Numbered from the stretch's first letter, positions 36,023 through 47,911 are shown. The stretch is DNA of 64,000 nt from Rhynchopus sp. YZ270_cl-10 (GCA_964035575.1 OZ037897.1:744001-808000), one strand, 5' to 3'. Notes: generated by a model from the letters alone, not told the origin. Translations and numbers: made by a program.

Positions 36023-36841
36023 CTAGAAAACACTTGTGTTTTCTAGTTTTTAAAGGTTGCTGTTCCGGCCACCCACCGACCTAGCAGTAACCCCCCCCCA
36101 GTCTCCCCCCCCCCCTGCTGGATCCGACCAAAAACCGGTTTTTTTTTCAGGGTGTAGAAGCTTCGCCCAGCTCAAAAAACTGTTTCTTTGGAAAGATCGG
36201 GCACTTTTTGGGGCGTGTATAACTCAGTTTGAGCTGGGAGTCGTTAGAGACCCTGACACCAGGGTGTCACGAGTACCCCTTTTATACACGTGTTTCTTAA
36301 GGGTACTGCAGGGTTCTACAGGCAAAACAGGCGTTTTGGCCAAAAACCCGGTTTTTCAGGCAGGTAACCGGGTTTGCGGCTTCGGAAACGTGCCAGCGCG
36401 GTGTTAGAACCATGCATGGGCCACACACGTCACGAGTTGCAGCAGCCCACCGAAGGTGGGCTGCGTTTGGTAACCACACGGTGCGGTTAACGCGTGTATC
36501 GCTTATGCATAGCGTTGTGTGTATCGTATACGAAGACCGTCGTGTGTAACACACGTGTAGACCGTTGCGTTATCACAACCACACGAGCCAGCGAAGTGTC
36601 ACAGCGGCGCAGGTGTTGCGTTAACGCGATGGCGTCAAACCTGTAGCATGCTTTCGTACAGATCGCTACACATCGGTTGCGTTGCGTTGCATGCGTTGCG
36701 TTCGTTGCATACGCTGCACACGAAGCGTGTATCGCTTATGCATAGCGTTGTGTGTCGTATACGTAGAGCGTTACGTGCAAACCATACACATACCGTTTGA
36801 CACACCAGCCAGCGAAGTGTTTTCAAGACCGTCAACTCAAA
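36023..36841 (+). mobile_element. Family I HINE-like element
   Basis: It has the same 5' hairpin, internal blocks and 3' end as 34919-36020, but with one or two central repeat units (36670-36720), so about 820 bp. It abuts the preceding copy through AATT. Confidence 0.78.
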
Positions 36842-36842
36842 T

Positions 36843-37762
36843 CTAACCCCCCCCTGGTGGATCCGACCAAAAACCGGTTTTTTTTAGAGGGTGTAGAAGC
36901 TTCGCCCAGCTCAAAAAACTGTTTCTTTGGAAAGATCGGGCACTTTTTGGGGCGTGTATAACTCAGTTTGAGCTGGGAGCCGTTAGAGACCCTGACACCA
37001 GGGTGTCACGAGTACCCCTTTTATACACGTGTTTCTTAAGGGTTCTACAGGCAAAACAGGCGTTTTGGCCAAAAACCCGGTTTTTCAGACAGGTAACCGG
37101 GTTTGCGGCTTGGGAAACGTGCCAGCGAGCTGTGAGAACCATGCATGGGCCACACACGGCACGAGTTGCAGCAGCCCACCGTAGGTGGGCTGCGTTTGGT
37201 AACCACACGATGCGGTTAACGCGTGTATCGCATATGCATAGCGTTGTGTGTATCGTATACGAAGACCGTTGTGTGTAACGCACGTGTAGACCGTTCCGTT
37301 ATCACAACCACACGAGCCAGCGAAGTGTCACAGCGGCGCAGGTGTTGCGTTAACGCGATGGCGTTAAACCCGTAGCATGCTTTCGTACAGACCGCTCGTA
37401 ACGTACGCATCGGTTGCGTTGCGTTGCATGCGTTGCGTTCGTTGCATACAGATCGCTACGTATGCATCGGTTGCGTTGCGTTGCATGCGTTGCGTTCGTT
37501 GCATACAGATCGTAACGTATGCATCGGTTGCGTTGCGTTGCATGCGTTGCGTTGAATGCGTTGCGTTGCGTTCGTTGCGTTGCGTTCGTTACATACAGAT
37601 CGTAACGTACACATCGGTTGCGCTGCGTTGCATGCGTTGCGTTCGTTGCGTTGCGTTCGTTGCATACAGATCGTATCGTCTTCGTAGAGCGTAACGTGCA
37701 AACCATACACAGACCGTTTGACACACCAGCCAGCGAAGTGTTTTCAAGACCGTCAACTCAAA
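36843..37762 (+). mobile_element. Family I HINE-like element lacking its 5' hairpin
   Basis: It starts directly with the CCCCCCTGGTGGATCCGACC block, without the terminal hairpin and GTTTTTAAAGG segment, and ends normally with TCAACTCAAA. The central array is short (37400-37670). Confidence 0.72.
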
Positions 37763-37764
37763 TT

Positions 37765-37788
37765 CTAGAAAACACTTGTGTTTTCTAG
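37765..37788 (+). mobile_element. Isolated family I 5' hairpin stub
   Basis: Only the CTAGAAAACAC / GTGTTTTCTAG hairpin is left before a family II element begins at 37791. Confidence 0.6.
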
Positions 37789-37790
37789 TT

Positions 37791-38677
37791 CCTTAACACT
37801 CTGTGTTAAGGTCTTTAAGGTTGCTTCACCACCCCACCCTCCCACCCCACCCCCCCCCCCACAGGGTGGGTTTCGGCCATTTTTTTTCAGGTCCCTAAAC
37901 CTCCAAAGAGGTCAAAAAAGTGGATTCTTGGGAAGATAGGAGGTTTTTAGGAGACTTTCTCTGAAGCAAAGACCTCCAAACCCTGACAGACCCTGACACC
38001 AGGGTGTCACGAGTACCCCTTTTTTACACGTGTTTCTTAAGGCTTCTACAGGGTTCTACAGGCAAAACAGCCGTTTTGGCCAAAAACCCGGTTTTTCAGG
38101 CGGGTTACCGGGTTTCCGGCTTGGGAAACGTGCCAGCGAGCTGTGAGAACCATGCGTGGGGGTTTGTAACCACTCGTTGCGTTGGTTGCGTTGCCTTCGT
38201 TGCGTACACATAGCTACGTACACACCGGTTACGTTGTGTTGCATGCGTTGCGTTCGTTGTGTAGAGATCGTTACGTACAGAGCGCAACGTACGGAGCGGT
38301 TGCGTTGCGTTGGTTGTGTTTGGTTGGTTACGTTCGTTGCGTTCCGATCGCTACGTACACATCGGTTGCGTTGCGTTGCATGCGTTGCATCCGTTACGTT
38401 GCGTTCGTTGCATACAGATCGCTACGTACACATCGGTTACGGTGCGTTGTACGCGTTGCGTTCGTTATGTTGAGATCGATATATACAGATCGCAACGTAC
38501 ACATAGGTTGCGTTGGGTGTGTTCGGTTGGTTACGTTCGTTGCGTTGCGTTGCGTTGCATGCGTTGCGTTGGTTGCATACGGATCGTAACGTATAGAGCG
38601 GATCCGTTTCGTTGTGTTCGGTTGCGTTTATCAACCACACCAGCCAGGAGTGTTAAGGATTGCCAAAAAAAACTAAA
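37791..38677 (+). mobile_element. Family II HINE-like element
   Basis: CCTTAACAC hairpin start (loop TCT) and AGTGTTAAGGATTGCC end. The middle has diverged versions of the CATACAGATCGCTACGTAC repeats (38180-38580) rather than a regular array. Confidence 0.75.
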
Positions 38678-38680
38678 TTT

Positions 38681-39392
38681 CCTTAACACTCGGTGTTAAG
38701 GTCTTTAAGGTTGCTTCACCACCCCACCCACCCACCCTAAGGCACCCCCCCCCCCCAGGGTGGGTTTCGGCCATTTTTTTTCAGGTCCCTAAACGTCCAA
38801 AGAGGTCAAAAAAGTGGATTCTTGGGAAGATAGGAGGTTTTTAGGAGACTTTCTCTGAAGCAAAGACCTCCAAACCCTGACAGACCCTGAAACCAGGGTG
38901 TCGCGAGTACCCCTTTTTAACACGTGTTTCTTAAGGCTTCTACAGGGTTCTACAGGCAAAACAGCCGTTTTGGCCAAAAACCCGGTTTTTCAGGCAGGCA
39001 ACCGGGTTTGCGGCTTGGGAAACGTGCCAGAGCGGTGTGAGAACCATGCGTGGGGGTTTGTAACCACTCGTTGCGTTGGTTGCGTTGCCTTCGCTACGTT
39101 GCGTACACATCGCTACGAGCACACCGGTTACGTTGTGTTGCATACGTTGCGTTCGTTGTGTAGAGATGGTTACGTACAGAGCGCAACGTACGGAGCGGTT
39201 GCGTTGCGTTGGTTGTGTTCGGTTGGTTACGTTCGTTGCGTTCCGATCGTTACGTACACATCGGTTGCGTTGCGTTGCATGCTTTGGTTGCATACGGATC
39301 GTAACGTATAGAGCGGATCCGTTTCGTTGTGTTCGGTTGCGTTTATCAACCACACCAGCCAGGAGTGTTAAGGATTGCCAAAAAAAACTAAA
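38681..39392 (+). mobile_element. Family II HINE-like element, short copy
   Basis: Same ends as the preceding copy, about 710 bp, with three or four degenerate repeat units. It follows the previous element head to tail, separated by TTT. Confidence 0.75.
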
Positions 39393-40755
39393 TTTTAAAG
39401 GTTGCTGTTCCGGCCACCCTTCAGTCTCTAACCCCCCCTGCTGGATCCGACCAAAAACCGGTTTTTTTTAGAGGGTGTAGAAGCTTCGCACAGCCGAAAA
39501 AACTTTTTCTTTGGAAAGATCGGACACTTTTTGGGGGGTGTATAGGCTCAGCGAAGCGTTAAACCGTTAGAGACCCTGACACCAGGGTGTCGCGAGTACC
39601 CCTTTTATACACGTGTTTCTTAAGGGTTCTACAGGGTTCTACAGGCAAAACAGGCGTTTTGGCCAAAAACCCGGTTTTGCAGGCAGGTGACCGGGTTTCC
39701 GGCTTGGGAAACGTGCCAGCGAGCTGTGACAAGGCTACCAACGGGACCCCTGGATCAGGGGTCCCCAGGGGTCCCGGACCCCCAGTCTGGGGGTCCGGGA
39801 CCCCTGGGACCCCTGGGTCCCCGGGGTCCCAAAAATTTTTTTTTGGCAAAGACATTTTTCAGCTGAAAAAAAAATTTTTTTTTCGGCCCTGGGTTGGGTC
39901 CTGTGGCACCCAAAAATGCAAAAAAACGCACTTACGAGCACTTTTGAGCATCACATATTTATTCCACGGCCATTTTGTGTGTATACCGTACGTTTAGTAT
40001 GGCCAGCGCCTTAGCAAAAAATCAAAAAATCTCAAAAAAAAAAAAATTTTTTTTGGGAAAATTTCGGCCCCTGCGGCTATTTTGGTCATGCCTTGTGTAC
40101 TTTGTGTACTGAACTGGTGTCCCGAGGCCACAGGGACTGTGTATGGGGCCAGCTTTTAGTGGCGAAAATTTCGCTAAGTACCCGGAAAAATCCCTAAGGA
40201 AAAAAAAAATTTTTTTTTCACGCAGGGTCACAAAAAAAAAATTTTTTTTTTTTGACTTTTGCTGGGGGTCCCGGACCCCTGGGACCCCCGGGGTGTTGGG
40301 GTCCCGTTGGTAGCCTTGGCTGTGAGAACCATGCATGGGCCACACACGGCACGAGTTGTAGCAGCCCACCGTAGGTGGGCTGCGTTTGGTAACCACACGA
40401 TGCGGTTAACGCGTGTATCCTTTATGCATAGCGTTGTGTGTATCGTATACGAAGACCGTTGTGTGCAACGCATGTGTAGACCGTGGCGTTATCAACCACA
40501 CGAGCCAGCGAAGTGTCACAGCGGCGCAGGTGTTGCGTTAACGCGATGGCGTTAAACCCGTAGCATGCTTTCGTACAGATCGCTACGCACACATCGGTTG
40601 CGTTGCGTTCGTTGCATGCGTTACGCCGCACACGAACCGTGTATCGCTTATGCATAGCGTTGTGTGTATCGTATACGTAGAGCGTTACGTGCAAACCATA
40701 CACATACCGTTTGACACACCAGCCAGCGAAGTGTTTTCAAGACCGTCAACTCAAA
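39393..40755 (+). mobile_element. Family I HINE-like element lacking its 5' hairpin, with a TIR element inside
   Basis: It starts at TTTTAAAGGTTGC (hairpin absent) and ends TCAACTCAAA. A 589-bp TIR element lies at 39730-40318 within the AGCTGTGAGAACC segment. Without it the copy is about 770 bp. Confidence 0.75.
39730..40318. mobile_element. TIR element (CAAGGCTACCAACGGGACCCC ends), 589 bp, 7-bp TSD
   Basis: GCTGTGA occurs on both sides (39723-39729 and 40319-40325). The ends begin CAAGGCTACCAACGGGACC, followed by GGGGTCCC-rich inverted repeats. The interior has A/T blocks and GCTAAGTACCCGGAAAAA. The first ten bases match the element at 25756 and the first seven match the one at 753, but the rest of the TIR differs. 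Confidence 0.92.
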
Positions 40756-40757
40756 TT

Positions 40758-42060
40758 CCTTAACACTCGGTGTTAAGGTCTTTAAGGTTGCTGATCACCT
40801 CCCACCCACCCACCCACCCACCCACCCTCCCCACCCCCAGGGGTGGGTTTCGGCCATTTTTTTTCAGGTCTCTAAACGTCCAAAGAGGTCAAAAAAGTGG
40901 ATTCTTGGGAAGATAGGAGGTTTTTAGGAGACTTTCTCTGAAGCAAAGACCTCCAAACCCTGACAGACCCTGAAACCAGGGTGTCGCGAGTACCCCTTTT
41001 TTACACGTGTTTCTTAAGGGTTCTACAGGGTTCTACAGGCAAAACAGGCGTTTTGGCCAAAAACCCGGTTTTTCAGGCAGGTAACCGGGTTTGCGGCTTG
41101 GGAAACGTGCCAGAGCGGTGTGAGAACCATGCGTGGGGGTTTGTAACCACTCGTTGCGTTGGTTGCGTTGATTTAGTTTTTTTTGGCAATCCTTAACACT
41201 CACTGGATGGTGTGGTTGCTGTATGAAAGGTTTGCAACGCACACAAACCAACCAACACAACCGATGCGATACGTTGCTTGCGTTCACATCGTTCCGTTCA
41301 GATCGGAACGATGTGAACGGAACGAATGCAACCGACGCAACGCAACCGTTCGGTACGTAACGTCCCGAACCAAACATATGGAACCAACGCAACGCAATGC
41401 AACGAACGTAACCAACCGAACACAACAAACCCGATGTGTACGTAACGATCTGTATGCAACGAACGCAACGCAACGAACGCAACGCATGCAACGCAACGCA
41501 ACCGATGCGTACGTAACGATCGGAACGCAACGAACGTAACCAACCGAACACAACCAACGCAACGCAACCGCTCTGTTCGCTGCACTCTGTAGATAACGAT
41601 CTCTACACAACTAACGCAACGCATGCAACACAACGTAACCGGTGTGCACGTAGCTATGTGTACGCAACGTAGCGAACGCAACGCAACCAACGCAACGAGT
41701 GGTTACAACCCCCCACGCATGGTTCTCACAGCTCGCTGGCACGTTTCCCAAGCCGCAAACCCGGTTACCTGCCTTAAAAACCGGGTTTTCGGCCAAAACG
41801 CCTGTTTTGCCTGTAGAACCCTGTAGAAGCCTTAAGAAACACGTGTAAAAAAGGGGTACTCGCGACACCCTGGTTTCAGGGTCTGTCAGGGTTTGGAGGT
41901 CTTTGCTTCAGAGAAAGTCTCCTAAAAACCTCCTATCTTCCCAAGAATCCACTTTTTTGACCTCTTTGGACGTTTAGGGACCTGAAAAAAAATGGCCGAA
42001 ACCCACCCCGCGCGGGGAGGGTGGGTGGGTGGGGAGGGTGGGTGGGTGGGGTGATCAGCA
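40758..42060. mobile_element. Two family II elements in opposite orientation forming a long inverted repeat
   Basis: The forward copy (40758-about 41170) stops inside its central region. A reverse copy starts there with GGCAATCCTTAACACTC (41184) and runs to about 42060. The 5' halves of both (about 40800-41165 and 41690-42050) are therefore inverted arms of about 360 bp around a 530-bp spacer. The spacer carries a second small palindrome, CCGTTCAGATCGGAACG (41295-41320). No coding frame. Confidence 0.7.
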
Positions 42061-42062
42061 AT

Positions 42063-42369
42063 TTAGTTTTGCGAATCCTAAACACTTTCTGCTGGCTCGT
42101 GTGGTTGATGAGCGAGATCTTCTGGCACAAAACGGACTCGATCGTCAAGGATCTTAACCCAGTTAAAACATCAGACTGGTCACAGAATACCACGTTGTGC
42201 ATGGTTTTTGGCTTGTTTTTGCCCACAAAAGGGCTTACACATGTTTCTAACACCCCAGAATCGCGTTTCTCAGACCACATGGACAGGTATGGGCCCAAAA
42301 AACCACCCAAAAAGGCGAAAATCCCGGTTTTTGGTGAAAATCGCCTGTTTTGCCTGCAGAATCCTTAAG
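42063..42369 (-). mobile_element. Family III short element, about 300 bp
   Basis: On the minus strand it runs from GGATTCTGCAGGCAAAACAG to AAGTGTTTAGGATTCGC and an AAACTAAAT tail. A close copy lies at about 53239-53538 inside a Polinton gene. It shares the CAGGCAAAACAGGCG block and the GTGTT-type 3' end with families I and II but has no central array. Bases 42370-42523 beyond it hold nothing recognisable. Confidence 0.7.
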
Positions 42370-42523
42370 GAACGCACGGTTCCTAAGGCAATTTACACGT
42401 AAACTCGCGACACGAAATTAGGAATTAGTAACAAATCTCTGAGCGATCTGATTTAGTAATAACTGGATTTTTGGCCCAATCTTTCCAATGCCGAAAAAAT
42501 CTTACACTTTGGCGTATTTTCCT

Positions 42524-42749
42524 TAACACTCGGTGTTAAGGTCTTTAAGGTTGCTTCAACACCACACACCCACCCACCCACCCCCTTTAAGGCACCCCCC
42601 CCCCCCAGGGTGGGTTTCGGCCATTTTTTTTCAGGTCCCTAAACGTCCAAAGAGGTCAAAAAAGTGGATTCTTGGGAAGATAGGAGGTTTTTTTTAGGGT
42701 TTGCAAATGAGAAAGACCTCCAAACCCTGACAGACCCTGAAACCAGGGT
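42524..42749 (+). mobile_element. 5' fragment of a family II element
   Basis: CCTTAACAC hairpin, C-rich stretch and CTCCAAACCCTGACAGACCC block, then the match ends abruptly near CAGGGTAGGGG. Confidence 0.7.
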
Positions 42750-43332
42750 AGGGGATGGCTAGCTACCATGAACCCCTGTCCAAAGTATTAATATTTCTCG
42801 AAAATTCTCTAAGTACACAGAAAACACACGGGTGTGCCCCAAAACACATTTTTTCCAGTGTCCCGCAGTGTCCCACCACTTTTTTTCGCTTTTTGTGGGA
42901 AAAAAAATACAAAAAAAAATACATGGTTCTGTAGGGGCCGAGTACAATGGCGTTTTTCACGTGATTTTCATGATTTTTCAAAGTGGCCAAATATCATGTA
43001 AAATACTGCCTCCCACCCAACATTCTCTCCACAACGTCGTTCTGACACCCATATGTCCAAACAAAAGATGTTTTTATATATTTTTTTCCACACCCAGCGT
43101 ATCATAAAAATGCACATATCCACCAAAATCCACTAACCCACCGCAGGCAAATTTCTTAACGATGTGTACTTCTGAATTGATGCTGAGGGATTATGCGGCA
43201 ACCGCTGCGTAGTTCTGTGGGGTAAAACGCCACCTGGGGTCACAAGGCCCAGTCTCCTACCTTTACAGGTAGGAGAGCTGTTGAGTGACCCATCGGACAA
43301 TCGTTTGAGGGGTCTTGGTGAAGAATTTCGAA
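42750..43332. other. Unassigned DNA between the HINE chain and the 122-bp array
   Basis: It contains CTCTAAGTACACAGAAAA, a diverged form of the motif found in the TIR elements, and the shared module at 43199-43280. No gene or RNA feature is seen. Confidence 0.4.
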
Positions 43333-46300
43333 AATTGATAAAAACGAATAAGCGTCTCACAATTGAACCCAGATTCTGCTCCAGATGTGATGTCTTGGTC
43401 TGTTTCTGCCTGAATTGTGTAAGGGGGCCCGATTTTGTTGCGGAAAATTACGAAAATTATTGAAAACCAATAAGCGCCTCACAATTGAACCCAGATTCTG
43501 CTCCAGATGCGATGTTTTGGTCTGTTTCTGCCTGAATTGTGTAAGGGGGCCCGATTTTGTTGCGGAAAATTACGAAAATTATTGAAAACAAATATGCGTC
43601 TCACAATTGAACCCAGATTCTGCTCCATATGCGATGTTTTGATGTGTTTCGACCTGAATTGTGTGAGGGGGCCCGATTTTGTTGCGGAAAATTACGAAAA
43701 TTGATGAAAACTAATATGCGTCTCACAATTGAACCCAGATTCTGCTCCAGATACGATGTTTTGATGTGTTTCTGCCTGAATTGTGTAAGGGGGCCCGATT
43801 TTGTTGCGGAAAATTACGAAAATTGATGAAAACTAATATGCGTCTCACAATTGAACCCAGATTCTGCTCCAGATGCGATGTTTTGGTATGTTTCTGCCTG
43901 AATTGTGTAAGGGGGCCCGATTTTGTTGCGGAAAATTACGAAAATTATTGAAAACCAATAAGCGCCTCACAATTGAACCCAGATTCTGCTCCAGATGCGA
44001 TGTTTTGGTATGTTTCTGCCTGAATTGTGTAAGGGGGCCCGATTTTGTTGCGGAAAATTACGAAAATTGATGAAAACAAATATGCGTCTCACAATTGAAC
44101 CCAGATTCTGCTCCAGATGCGATGTTTTGATGTGTTTCTGCCTGAATTGTGTAAGGGGGCCCGATTTTGTTGCGGAAAATTACGAAAATTATTGAAAACT
44201 AATATGCGTCTCACAATTGAACCCAGATTCTGCTCCAGATGCGATGTTTTGATGTGTTTCTGCCTGAATTGTGTAAGGGGCCCCGATTTTGTTGCGGAAA
44301 ATTACGAAAATTATTGAAAACCAATAAGCGCCTCACAATTGAACCCAGATTCTGCTCCAGATACGATGTTTTGATGTGTTTCTGCCTGAATTGTGTAAGG
44401 GGGCCCGATTTTGTTGCGGAAAATTACGAAAATTGATGAAAACTAATATGCGTCTCACAATTGAACCCAGATTCTGCTCCAGATTCGATATTTTGATGTG
44501 TTTCTGCCTGAATTGTGTAAGGGGGCCCGATTTTGTTGCGGAAAATTACGAAAATTATTGAAAACAAATATGCGTCTCACAATTGAACCCAGATTCTGCT
44601 CCATATGCGATGTTTTGATGTGTTTCGACCTGAATTGTGTGAGGGGGCCCGATTTTGTTGCGGAAAATTACGAAAATTGATGAAAACAAATATGCGTCTC
44701 ACAATTGAACCCAGATTCTGCTCCAGATTCGATGTTTTGATGTGTTTCTGCCTGAATTGTGTAAGGGGGCCCGATTTTGTTGCGGAAAATTACGAAAATT
44801 ATTGAAAACCAATAAGCGCCTCACAATTGAACCCAGATTCTGCTCCAGATGCGATGTTTTGGTATGTTTCTGCCTGAATTGTGTAAGGGGGCCCGATTTT
44901 GTTGCGGAAAATTACGAAAATTATTGAAAACAAATATGCGTCTCACAATTGAACCCAGATTCTGCTCCAGATTCGATGTTTTGATGTGTTTCTGCCTGAA
45001 TTGTGTAAGGGGGCCCGATTTTGTTGCGGAAAATTACGAAAATTATTGAAAACCAATAAGCGCCTCACAATTGAACCCAGATTCTGCTCCAGATGCGATG
45101 TTTTGATGTGTTTCTGCCTGAATTGTGTAAGGGGCCCCGATTTTGTTGCGGAAAATTACGAAAATTGATGAAAACTAATATGCGTCTCACAATTGAACCC
45201 AGATTCTGCTCCAGATTCGATATTTTGATGTGTTTCTGCCTGAATTGTGTAAGGGGGCCCGATTTTGTTGCGGAAAATTACGAAAATTATTGAAAACAAA
45301 TATGCGTCTCACAATTGAACCCAGATTCTGCTCCATATGCGATGTTTTGATGTGTTTCGACCTGAATTGTGTGAGGGGGCCCGATTTTGTTGCGGAAAAT
45401 TACGAAAATTATTGAAAACCAATAAGCGCCTCACAATTGAACCCAGATTCTGCTCCAGATACGATGTTTTGATGTGTTTCTGCCTGAATTGTGTAAGGGG
45501 GCCCGATTTTGTTGCGGAAAATTACGAAAATTGATGAAAACTAATATGCGTCTCACAATTGAACCCAGATTCTGCTCCAGATTCGATATTTTGATGTGTT
45601 TCTGCCTGAATTGTGTAAGGGGGCCCGATTTTGTTGCGGAAAATTACGAATATTGATGAAAACTAATATGCGTCTCACAATTGAACCCAGATTCTGCTCC
45701 AGATACGATGTTTTGATGTGTTTCTGCCTGAATTGTGTAAGGGGGCCCGATTTTGTTGCGGAAAATTACGAAAATTGATGAAAACAAATATGCGCCTCAC
45801 AATTGAACCCAGATTCTGCTCCAGATGCGATGTTTTGGTATGTTTCTGCCTGAATTGTGTAAGGGGGCCCGATTTTGTTGCGGAAAATTACGAAAATTGA
45901 TGAAAACAAATATGCGTCTCACAATTGAACCCAGATTCTGCTCCAGATGCGATGTTTTGATGTGTTTCTGCCTGAATTGTGTAAGGGGCCCCGATTTTGT
46001 TGCGGAAAATTACGAAAATTATTGAAAACCAATAAGCGCCTCACAATTGAACCCAGATTCTGCTCCAGATACGATGTTTTGATGTGTTTCTGCCTGAATT
46101 GTGTAAGGGGGCCCGATTTTGTTGCGGAAAATTACGAAAATTATTGAAAACCAATAAGCGCCTCACAATTGAACCCAGATTCTGCTCGAGATACGATGTT
46201 TTGGTTTGTTTCTGCCTGAATTGTGTAAGGGGGCCCGATTTTGTTGCGGAAAATTACGAAAATTATTGAAAACCACTAAGCGCCTCACAATTGAACCCAG

Positions 46301-46830
46301 ATTCTGCTCCAGATTCGATGTTTTGGTATGTTTCTGCCTGAATTGTGTAAGGGGGCCCGATTTTGTTGCGGAAAATTACGAAAATTGATGAAAACAAATA
46401 TGCGTCTCACAATTGAACCCAGATTCTGCTCCAGATACGATGTTTTGATGTGTTTCTGCCTGAATTGTGTAAGGGGGCCCGATTTTGTTGCGGAAAATTA
46501 CGAAAATTATTGAAAACCAATAAGCGCCTCACAATTGAACCCAGATTCTGCTCCAGATACGATGTTTTGGTTTGTTTCTGCCTGAATTGTGTAAGGGGGC
46601 CCGATTTTGTTGCGGAAAATTACGAAAATTATTGAAAACCAATAAGCGCCTCACAATTGAACCCAGATTCTGCTCCAGATTCGATGTTTTGGTCTGTTTC
46701 TGCCTGAATTGTGTGAGGGGGCCCGATTTTGTTGCTGAAGATTACGAAAATTGATTCTAACCAATAAGCGTCTCACAATTGAACCCAGATTCTGCTCCAG
46801 ATATGATGTTTTGGTCTGTTTCGATCTGAT
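43333..46830. repeat. 122-bp tandem array, about 28 units
   Basis: The unit is GCGTCTCACAATTGAACCC, AGATTCTGCTCCAGATGCG, ATGTTTTGATGTGTTTCTGC, CTGAATTGTGTAAGGGGGCC, CGATTTTGTTGCGGAAAAT, TACGAAAATTGATGAAAAC. Variants (AATATGCGTC or AATAAGCGCC; ATTGATG or ATTATTG; GATGCG, GATACG or GATTCG) are shuffled among units. The last units (46740-46830) are more diverged, as usual at an array edge. Each unit gives a peptide of about 60 codons, but 122 is not a multiple of 3 and the frame shifts between units, so it is not coding. Confidence 0.95.
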
Positions 46831-46930
46831 TTGTGTGATGGGGCCGGCTCAATATCTGATTATGTTACAGATATAATTGAACTTAGTGTGTGTCGTTATT
46901 TTTTAATTTTACTTTGTTACTGGGGGGGGG

Positions 46931-46984
46931 CGAATAAGAGATCAGGGGTGAATAAGAGATCAGGGCCGAATAAGAGATCAGGTT
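46931..46984 (+). repeat. Three copies of an 18-19-bp repeat
   Basis: CGAATAAGAGATCAGGG-type units at 46931, 46950 and 46969, between the 122-bp array and the USP gene. Possible promoter-proximal repeats; no function can be shown. Confidence 0.8.
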
Positions 46985-47136
46985 GAGATTTTGGGGGTAT
47001 TTTCAACTTACCTTCCTTCACCCCCCCCTGTAAGGGCAACCGTAGGTGAAGTAAGGTATAGTATTGAAATCGATGTGGGGGGGGAGTAAAGGGTCAATTT
47101 TACAAAACCAGATTTTGAGGAAAATTTTAGCCGAAA

Positions 47137-47911
47137 ATGGGCCCCACGTATAAGCAACCGGGCTCATATTTCTCAAAATTTAAGTGGTCAAAAAATTGTC
47201 CAATTTTCGAGATTGACCCCACCACTGCACGGGACCCAAACACTGAGACGACCGGATTTGTGGTGAAGGACACGGACAGGGCTGAGAAGCGTTTCGGCCT
47301 GTTGGACGACGCCATCGACCACGCCACCAGAGGGCAACCATTTTCCTGGGAAGCTCCGCTGGTACTTGCCGTGAAGCGGGGAAACTTCAAGGGAAGGTTC
47401 CACACTGCTGCCACCCTGCAGGTGTACGCCATCCGGAAGGTGAACCGCAGAGTGACGGACGCTGTGCTGGCGGATGAGGCACGTGCTTGGGCAGCCCGTT
47501 GCTTGGAGACGTTGACGGAGACGCTGAATGCAGAGATTCAGCACGTGATGAATGCGGCACGTGAGGCTGTGAGTATCCGTGTTGATGAACTTCGGGACTA
47601 CCTGTGGCAGCGGAGGCGAACGCCGCACGTTGTGTCTTCCTTGTGTGACTTGGTGCGCAGGGGCATGGGTAGTGCTGTGCAGTGTGCGAAGCTGCGCGGT
47701 GGCAGCGACACAGTCCTGAGGAATTTGCTGGAGGACACAGTGGGTGCTACGAACGAACGCACGAACGACATGTCTGAGTCTGAAGATGACCGATCAGGAG
47801 CGGTGAGCTGCGAATTGTTCCCTGTGTCGGAGCCACCACCAGCAGCACCAGCAGCACCAGCAGCACCAGCAGCACCAGCAGCACCAGCAGCACCAGCAGC
47901 ACCAGCAGCAC

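Noticed and set aside
43507-46754. A ladder of 60-66-codon frames spaced 122 bp
   Set aside because: Each is the same 122-bp repeat unit; the frame shifts every unit and no continuous protein exists.
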